Assembly: GCA_039807745.1 (NCBI GenBank)
Contig: JBDHRV010000004.1
Coordinates: 1 to 62,028, forward strand
Reading direction: 5' to 3'
DNA: 62,028 nucleotides
Source: JAEUMW01 sp039807745
GTDB taxonomy: Bacteria; Pseudomonadota; Gammaproteobacteria; Burkholderiales; JAEUMW01
The stretch's first letter is position 1. Each line of letters opens with the position of its first letter. The notes under the pieces are model-generated. The model made no database searches. It was given only the letters and a program-made list of their open reading frames with translations, and had not been told where the DNA came from. Made by a program: the position numbers and the translations under genes. Below are positions 55,573-62,028 of this stretch, piece by piece.

Positions 55573-56577
55573 CTAACGGACCTTCAGGACGATCTTGCCG
55601 ACATGGGTGCCGCTTTCCATGAGCGCGTGAGCGTCGGCGGCCTGATCGAGCGGGAACATCGCGTGCACCACCGGGCGCATCCTGCCCGCCTCGATCAACG
55701 GCCAGACCTGGTCGCGCAGGCCGCGCGCGATGTCGGCCTTGACCGCTGCCGTGCGCGCGCGCAGGGTGGATCCGGTGAGCACGAGGCGACGCATCATGAT
55801 GTCGGCGAGATTCACGGTCGCTTTTGCACCCCCCAGGAAGGCGATGAGCACCAGGCGGCCGTCGTTGGCCAGCGTCTTCAGCTCGCGCGGGACGTAGTCG
55901 CCGCCCACCATGTCGAGGATCACGTCCACGCCCCGTCCGCCGGTGGTCCGCTTGACCACCTCGACAAAGTCCTCGGTCCGGTAGTTGATTGCCACTTCCG
56001 CGCCGAGCTCAATGCAGGCGGCGCATTTTTCGTCACTGCCGGCCGTGGCGAAGACGCGATTGCCGAAGGCGTGCACCATCTGGATGGCGGTGACGCCGAT
56101 GCCGCTGGTACCGCCCTGAACGAGGAAGGTCTCACCCGGTTCGAGCCGGCCGCGGTCGAAGACATTGGTCCACACGGTGAAGCACGTTTCCGGCAGGGAT
56201 GCCGCCTGCACGAAATCCAGCCCATGCGGGACGGGCAGGCACTGACTGGCAGGCACTGCGCAATACTCCGCGTAACCACCGCCATTGGCCAGCGCGCACA
56301 CGGCATCACCGATGCTCCAGCCGGTGACGCCCTCGGCCACGGCCGCGATTCGACCCGCAACCTCGAGCCCCGGAAGATCGGAAGCATCCTTGGGCGGCGG
56401 ATACACGCCCTGACGTTGCAGCACATCGGGCCGATTGATACCGGCGGCGAACACCTCGATCAGCACGTCGCCCGGCGCCAGTCGCGGTGTCGCACGGCGC
56501 GTCGGCGCCAGAACCTCCGGACCGCCAGGGGCGGAGATTTCCACCGCGCGCATCGACTCGGGCAGTGCTGGATTCAT
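55573..56577 (-). CDS. NAD(P)H quinone oxidoreductase, zinc-free MDR family
   Basis: This 334-residue medium-chain dehydrogenase/reductase has INRPDVLQRQGVYPPPKDAS, the NADPH-binding LVQGGTSGIGVTAIQMVHAF, and the QOR-typical AMFPLDQAADAHALMESGTH near the C-terminus followed by VGKIVLKVR. It lacks the zinc-binding cysteines of alcohol dehydrogenases, consistent with the quinone oxidoreductase (QorA/PIG3-like) group. I start at the ATG at 56577, where family similarity begins. It is divergent from glpK. Confidence 0.9.
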   Translation of the reverse strand: MNPALPESMRAVEISAPGGPEVLAPTRRATPRLAPGDVLIEVFAAGINRPDVLQRQGVYPPPKDASDLPGLEVAGRIAAVAEGVTGWSIGDAVCALANGGGYAEYCAVPASQCLPVPHGLDFVQAASLPETCFTVWTNVFDRGRLEPGETFLVQGGTSGIGVTAIQMVHAFGNRVFATAGSDEKCAACIELGAEVAINYRTEDFVEVVKRTTGGRGVDVILDMVGGDYVPRELKTLANDGRLVLIAFLGGAKATVNLADIMMRRLVLTGSTLRARTAAVKADIARGLRDQVWPLIEAGRMRPVVHAMFPLDQAADAHALMESGTHVGKIVLKVR

Positions 56578-56822
56578 CGGATGGTCGTCCGTGTGGCTGC
56601 CAGGGGGAAACGCCCGATTGTACTCCACGCGAGAATCGGGCTCTCTCTTGGCTGCAGACTTGTCTGGTAATGCAGTGCACAATCCGCCACAATGAAAATC
56701 GCGGCGGCCGAGATGCCCGCAGTCCTTCCAAACTCCACCACCCTCGCCATGCTCGCGTTCACCCTTCGCCGTTGCCGCGGCCCGGTTGCCGGGCGCATTC
56801 CATCCGCCTTTGCGGGGCGCTG

Positions 56823-58322
<1,500 letters not shown>

Positions 58323-58328
58323 CTCGGC

Positions 58329-58357
58329 TTGAAGCGGGGCCTGCGAGCGGCTACAAT
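58329..58357 (+). promoter_or_regulatory. Sigma-70 promoter of rpmB-rpmG
   Basis: TTGAAG (58329-58334), a 17-bp spacer and TACAAT (58352-58357) match the vegetative promoter consensus well. The rpmB start is 33 bp downstream. It lies directly after the glpK stop. Confidence 0.65.
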
Positions 58358-58389
58358 GCGCGACTTTTCAAGATTGCCGGAGCAGCACC

Positions 58390-58626
58390 ATGGCACGGGT
58401 TTGTGAAGTCACGGGCAAGCGCCCGCTCGGGGGGCACCATGTTTCGCACGCCAACAACAAGACCAAGCGGCGCTACCTGCCGAATCTCCAGTACCGTCGC
58501 TTCTGGGTCGAGAGCGAGAACCGCTGGGTGCGTCTTCGCGTGAGCCAAGCCGGTCTGCGCACCATCGACAAGAAGGGCATCGACGTCGTCCTCGCCGAGT
58601 TGCGCGAGCAGGGCGTCAAGATCTGA
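58390..58626 (+). CDS. rpmB: 50S ribosomal protein L28
   Basis: This 78-residue ribosomal protein has the L28 pattern MARVCEVTGKRPLGGHHVSH then ANNKTKRRYLPNLQYRRFWV and a C-terminal RTIDKKGIDVVLAEL. It lacks the second cysteines of zinc-binding forms, so it is the zinc-independent type. GGAG lies 8 nt before the ATG. It is followed by rpmG after 10 bp, the usual proteobacterial order. Confidence 0.98.
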   Translation: MARVCEVTGKRPLGGHHVSHANNKTKRRYLPNLQYRRFWVESENRWVRLRVSQAGLRTIDKKGIDVVLAELREQGVKI

Positions 58627-58636
58627 GGAGACTGCG

Positions 58637-58792
58637 ATGCGCGAGAAGATCAAGCTCGAATCCACTGCCGGGACCGGGCATTTCTACACCACGACCAAGA
58701 ACAAGAAGACGACCCCGGACAAGCTCGAGTTCAAGAAGTACGATCCCAAGGCCCGCAAGCACGTCGCCTATAAGGAGACCAAGCTCAAGTAG
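58637..58792 (+). CDS. rpmG: 50S ribosomal protein L33
   Basis: This 51-residue ribosomal protein reads MREKIKLESTAGTGHFYTTT, then KNKKTTPDKLEFKKYDPKAR and KHVAYKETKLK, the complete L33 sequence pattern. It has no cysteines and is therefore the zinc-free form. GAGGAG precedes the ATG at 58637. It is the last gene of the rpmB-rpmG unit, ended by a strong terminator. Confidence 0.98.
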   Translation: MREKIKLESTAGTGHFYTTTKNKKTTPDKLEFKKYDPKARKHVAYKETKLK

Positions 58793-58809
58793 CGGAAGCT
58801 TGCCGCAAG

Positions 58810-58836
58810 AAAAAGCCCGCCATCGGCGGGCTTTTT
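58810..58836. terminator. Intrinsic terminator, bidirectional, after rpmG
   Basis: GCCCGCC and GGCGGGC form a perfect 7-bp stem with an ATC loop, flanked by A5 upstream and T5 downstream. The symmetry lets it end both the rpmB-rpmG transcript and the convergent desaturase transcript, whose stop is at 58859. Confidence 0.92.
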
Positions 58837-58858
58837 CATTTGCGTGGGATTCCTTGGT

Positions 58859-60022
58859 TCAGGCGTACTGGCGCAGCCGCATCGAGAACTCGCGCAGCGG
58901 TGCGATGCCGCTTGCTTCCGCGCGTTGGCACCAGTCTTCGAGCTGCTTCACGAGCTGTTCGCGTGTGGCACTGGAGCGGGCCCAGATCGCGGTGAGCTCG
59001 TCGCGCATGGCGAACACCGTCTTCAGAACACTGCTCTTCATGGCAAGCATGTCGAGGCAGGCACGGTCCTCGGCTCTGACCTCGGTCTGACCCCGGGTCA
59101 GGGAGCGCTTCACCGCTGCCCAGTCGAGCTTCGAGTTCTCGCGCACCCTGCTGAATTCCTCCGCGCACAGGCGCTTCACGCTCTTCGCGTATTTCGCCAG
59201 GACGTCATAACGGTGGTTGATCACCGCCTGCAGCGTCGCGAAATCGCATTCGGCCTTGGCCTCTGCCATGCGCAGGCGCGGCGCGAGCCGCTTCACGTCG
59301 GCGAGGCCCACCACTTCCATGAGCCGGATGTAGATCCAGCCGATGTCGAACTCATACCACTTGCTCGAGAACTTCGCCGAGCTGCCATAAGCGTGATGGT
59401 TGTTGTGCAGCTCCTCGCCCCCGATCAGGATGCCCCAGGGCACGATGTTGCGCGACGCATCCTCCGTCTGGAAGTTGCGGTAGCCCCAATAGTGGCCGAT
59501 GCCATTGATCACGCCCGCCGCGAGCAGCGGGATCCACATCATCTGCACCGCCCACATCGTCATTCCGAGGAATCCGAACAGGGCGAAGTTGATGATGAAC
59601 ATGAGCGTGATGCCCACTCGCGTGTACTTCGAGTACAGGTTGCGCTCGATCCAGTCGTCGGGGGTGCCGTGCCCGTACTTGGCCATCGTCTCGGGCTTCT
59701 TCGCTTCCTCGCGGTAAAGCTCGGCGCCCTCCCATAGCACCTTGCTGATGCCCCGCATCTGAGGGCTGTGGGGATCGTCCGGGGTCTCGCACTTCGCGTG
59801 GTGCTTGCGATGGATCGCCGCCCACTCCTTGGTCACCATCCCGGTGGTGAGCCACAGCCAGAAGCGGAAGAAGTGGCTAACGGCCGGATGCAGGTCCAGC
59901 GCGCGGTGCGCCTGGTGCCGGTGCAGGAAGATGGTGACGCCCGCGATGGTGATATGCGTGAGCACCAGGGTCACGACGACATAGCCCCACCACGGAAGGT
60001 CGAGCAGGCCTGAAAAAAACAT
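58859..60022 (-). CDS. Fatty acid desaturase (acyl-CoA delta-9 type)
   Basis: This 387-residue membrane desaturase introduces a double bond into acyl chains. The three histidine boxes are HRHQAH (early), HRKHH and HNNHH (later), separated by hydrophobic segments such as GYVVVTLVLTHITIAGVTIF. After about residue 285 it has a hydrophilic extension of about 100 residues that is unusual for a minimal desaturase. The ATG at 60022 has AAGGAT upstream; the frame is open 23 codons further but without membrane-protein character. It has its own promoter and a candidate operator. Confidence 0.93.
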   Translation of the reverse strand: MFFSGLLDLPWWGYVVVTLVLTHITIAGVTIFLHRHQAHRALDLHPAVSHFFRFWLWLTTGMVTKEWAAIHRKHHAKCETPDDPHSPQMRGISKVLWEGAELYREEAKKPETMAKYGHGTPDDWIERNLYSKYTRVGITLMFIINFALFGFLGMTMWAVQMMWIPLLAAGVINGIGHYWGYRNFQTEDASRNIVPWGILIGGEELHNNHHAYGSSAKFSSKWYEFDIGWIYIRLMEVVGLADVKRLAPRLRMAEAKAECDFATLQAVINHRYDVLAKYAKSVKRLCAEEFSRVRENSKLDWAAVKRSLTRGQTEVRAEDRACLDMLAMKSSVLKTVFAMRDELTAIWARSSATREQLVKQLEDWCQRAEASGIAPLREFSMRLRQYA

Positions 60023-60046
60023 GACGATCCTTATTCCGGGTAAGTC

Positions 60047-60061
60047 GTCTCGGATCGAGAC
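60047..60061. promoter_or_regulatory. 15-bp palindrome at the desaturase transcription start, candidate operator
   Basis: GTCTCG-GAT-CGAGAC is a perfect dyad with 6-bp arms. It lies 10-25 bp downstream of the candidate -10 box, so it would cover the predicted transcription start. Fatty-acid-responsive TetR repressors often bind such sites before desaturase genes; no such regulator gene is in the window. Confidence 0.45.
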
Positions 60062-60070
60062 AAACTGCGC

Positions 60071-60098
60071 AATATACAGGATTGACGCCAAAAGGCAA
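60071..60098 (-). promoter_or_regulatory. Candidate sigma-70 promoter of the desaturase gene
   Basis: On the minus strand TTGCCT (60098-60093) and TATATT (60076-60071) are 16 bp apart. The -10 is close to consensus and the spacing is acceptable. The start codon is about 50 bp downstream. Confidence 0.5.
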
Positions 60099-60124
60099 CA
60101 GGATTGCTGCGATGCAGCACGTTG

Positions 60125-61426
60125 CTAACTGCTTGTCGCATTGACCGGATTTGCGATGGCTGCCTCGTCGCGGTGCAGGCGCACCTCGCTTCGCGGATAG
60201 GGAACCGCGATGCCAGCTTCCTTGAGGCCGGCCAGAATTGCCTCGTACAGCTCGGTGCGCAGACCGGTAGTCCCCCGTTCCGGATCGCCGACCGAGACGC
60301 CGAGCTCCAGTTCCACGCCGAAGTCGCCGAGGCCGGTGACGGCGACCAGGGGGGCGGGTTCGGACAGCACGCGCGGCTGCGACTGCGCTGCCGCGAGGGC
60401 AATCTCGCGCGCTTTCCCCACATCGCTGTCGAAGGGGATACGGAAAGGCAGCGTGACCCGCGCGCGGCGCCCGCCAGCACCGTGGCTTACGACCGTCGAC
60501 GAGATCAGCGTCTCGTTCGGGATGATCGCCTCGTTACCGTCCAGGCTGCGCACGACGACGTAGCGGGCGTTCATCCTGATGATCTGACCCCGACTCTTGT
60601 CGACGGTGATGACGTCGCCCAACCGTACCGAACGGTCGAGCAGGATGATGAATCCACTCACGTAGTTGCTGGCGATGCGCTGCAGACCCAAACCGAGACC
60701 GACGCCGAGCGCGCCGCCGAACACCGACAGCGCCGTGAGATCGATGCCCACCATCGGCAGCGCGATCAGCACCGCGAGCACGATCAGCACCGCGTGCAGC
60801 GCCTTGGCGAGCACGACGCGCACGCTGATGTCCATCTCGGTCGCGCTCATGAGGCGCTGCTCGAGCACGCGACCGACCCACAGCGCGAGCAGGAGCGTGA
60901 CCGTGACCGCGATCAGACCGTTGATGACGGTGAGCAGGCTGGTGGACCGGCCGCCCAGGGGGATGCGGACTTCGTCTAGGTAGCCGAGCACGTCGGGCAG
61001 GAAGCCGGTGATGTGCAGGGCAAGGCCGAACCATACGACACCGGAGATGAGGCGCTCGAAGCGCTGCACCAGCCCGCTGTGCGGGAACACATGACGCAGC
61101 ATGAAGACCGCGAAGCGCACGATGGCGAGCGCGCCGAGCAGTGGGGCTGCGAGGTCGAGCAGGTGCACCGGTTGATGGCGGCGCAGGAGCGCGCGCCCGG
61201 CCAGCACGATGACTAGCGCCGTCAGTGGGAACAGCGCCCGCTGCACTCCGGCCGCGCCGACTTTGAGCGCCGTGTAATCGGTGCGCAGATGTGGCGTGAC
61301 GAAGCGGTTGAGCAGCCAGGCCGCAGCGAGCGCCACCGCGATGACGGCCAGCTCCCACAGCACCGACGCCTTTTGCAGGTCGCTGAGGACGTCTCCAATC
61401 AGGGGGGGCAGCGCGAAGTCCGACAT
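60125..61426 (-). CDS. Mechanosensitive channel, MscS family
   Basis: This 433-residue membrane protein has about six hydrophobic segments before the MscS pore helix LSVFGGALGVGLGLGLQRIA. The beta domain follows (DVITVDKSRGQIIRMNARYV, then GNEAIIPNETLISSTVVSHG). It should gate under membrane tension and release solutes on osmotic downshock. It is longer than E. coli MscS (286) at the N-terminus, like MscK/YbdG-type relatives. I start at the ATG at 61426; a TTG lies ten codons earlier. It is downstream of rsmB on the same strand. Confidence 0.93.
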   Translation of the reverse strand: MSDFALPPLIGDVLSDLQKASVLWELAVIAVALAAAWLLNRFVTPHLRTDYTALKVGAAGVQRALFPLTALVIVLAGRALLRRHQPVHLLDLAAPLLGALAIVRFAVFMLRHVFPHSGLVQRFERLISGVVWFGLALHITGFLPDVLGYLDEVRIPLGGRSTSLLTVINGLIAVTVTLLLALWVGRVLEQRLMSATEMDISVRVVLAKALHAVLIVLAVLIALPMVGIDLTALSVFGGALGVGLGLGLQRIASNYVSGFIILLDRSVRLGDVITVDKSRGQIIRMNARYVVVRSLDGNEAIIPNETLISSTVVSHGAGGRRARVTLPFRIPFDSDVGKAREIALAAAQSQPRVLSEPAPLVAVTGLGDFGVELELGVSVGDPERGTTGLRTELYEAILAGLKEAGIAVPYPRSEVRLHRDEAAIANPVNATSS

Positions 61427-61507
61427 GAGTGCAGCGGGAAGGAGCGGGGAGGGCAAAACGCGGCGAATTCTAACACGCGATCCCTGCCTGCCCGCCCGCC
61501 CCGGAGA

Positions 61508-62028
61508 TCAGACCGCGGTCCTCGCACGCCGCCTCAACACCGCGCCGAAGAAACCGTCACAGCCCTGGAGCACAGGGGAGAGCACGAGGTAGCGTCCGGT
61601 GTCGAGCGCCACGCGCGCCTGTGCCAGGATGTCCGCCGCGGGCACCAGCGCGAAGTCGGGATGCGTTTCGAGAAACGCTGCCACGACTTCCTCGTTCTCC
61701 TCGTGGAGCACGCTGCAGGTGCCGTAGACCAGGTGCCCGCCCGGTCGCACGAGGCGGGCCGCCGCAGCCAGGATGGATGCCTGCTTCACCGTCATCTGCG
61801 CCACTGCCGCGGGTGTTTGACGCCACTTGAGATCGGGATTGCGGCGCAGTGTTCCGAGCCCGCTGCACGGTGCATCGACCAGCACACGGTCGACCTTGCC
61901 GGCGAGGCGCTCCAAGCGCTCGTCCTGCTCGCTCGCGATGAGCCGTGGCTCGACGTTGGAAAGCCCGGCGCGGGCCAGCCGCGGTTTCAGGTTCGCGAGC
62001 CGGCGCGCGGAGGTGTCGAAGGCGTAGA
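61508..62028 (-). CDS. rsmB: 16S rRNA (cytosine-C5) methyltransferase, RsmB/Fmu type, 3' part only
   Basis: The window edge cuts this gene; 172 C-terminal residues are visible. They contain the SAM-methyltransferase motifs VLVDAPCSGLGTLRRNPDLK with the conserved Pro-Cys, and LVYGTCSVLHEENEEVV with the catalytic Thr-Cys-Ser. Both cysteines of the RsmB/NOP2/Sun family are present. The upstream visible part (FDTSARRLANLKPRLARAGL) fits the SAM-binding core. RsmB methylates C967 of 16S rRNA. RsmF-like relatives are the alternative. Confidence 0.9.
   Translation of the reverse strand, partial: YAFDTSARRLANLKPRLARAGLSNVEPRLIASEQDERLERLAGKVDRVLVDAPCSGLGTLRRNPDLKWRQTPAAVAQMTVKQASILAAAARLVRPGGHLVYGTCSVLHEENEEVVAAFLETHPDFALVPAADILAQARVALDTGRYLVLSPVLQGCDGFFGAVLRRRARTAV

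Overview
The window reads as a high-GC betaproteobacterial chromosome segment. The family-level markers are the small proteins DUF3460 and DUF3567, a DUF1178 protein, a short inorganic pyrophosphatase, the rpmB-rpmG pair and an RpfF-type DSF synthase. I cannot name the species. Genes are tightly packed, with many 4-bp start/stop overlaps. I found no rRNA, tRNA, CRISPR array, insertion sequence or prophage.

Layout. Bases 1-2.5 kb hold a DUF4258/DUF2283 pair and a secreted protein of unknown function. Bases 2.6-20.05 kb are one co-directional block of thirteen genes for storage-carbon use: histidine phosphatase, glgP, pgm, phosphoketolase (xfp), a HAD phosphatase, tal, polyphosphate glucokinase, pgi, gnd, zwf, pgl, glgX and a NUDIX hydrolase. 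Together they take glycogen (GlgP, GlgX) or free glucose plus polyphosphate (PpgK) to hexose phosphates. From there carbon can go through the oxidative pentose phosphate branch or through phosphoketolase to acetyl phosphate, with transaldolase rebalancing the sugars.

Bases 20-25.5 kb hold the most unusual locus. An rpfF homologue (diffusible signal factor synthase) lies 16 bp upstream of a gene encoding a MerR-type HTH fused to PAS, GGDEF and EAL domains. A divergent acyltransferase/acyl-ACP synthetase (Aas-like) gene shares the AT-rich intergenic region, which contains a perfect 9-bp-arm palindrome. I read this as a candidate fatty-acid-signal/c-di-GMP module whose output protein may also bind DNA.

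Bases 25.6-34 kb carry a broken PhoX-type phosphatase gene, a PQQ-type sugar dehydrogenase, a CpdA-like phosphodiesterase, a Na+/H+ antiporter, htpG with a clear sigma-32 promoter, a small cysteine-containing peptide, a crotonase homologue and ppa. Bases 34.2-41.2 kb hold a coupled run (35-codon ORF, FIST sensor, DUF599, an unknown protein, MFS transporter), then a cfa/flavoprotein-reductase pair. Bases 41.4-51.8 kb hold a membrane diguanylate cyclase, dtd, a cyclase-FHA protein lacking the transition-state arginine, an ABC exporter, small conserved genes, a DegQ-like protease and a serine hydrolase. Bases 51.8-62 kb hold a giant coiled-coil/AsmA-like membrane protein, a quinone oxidoreductase, glpK, rpmB-rpmG with promoter and terminator, a fatty acid desaturase with a candidate operator, an MscS-type channel and the 3' part of rsmB, cut by the window edge.

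Second-messenger genes are frequent here: two GGDEF proteins, one EAL domain, one class III cyclase and one CpdA-like phosphodiesterase. Lipid genes (aas, cfa, FAD reductase, desaturase, rpfF) are a second recurring theme.
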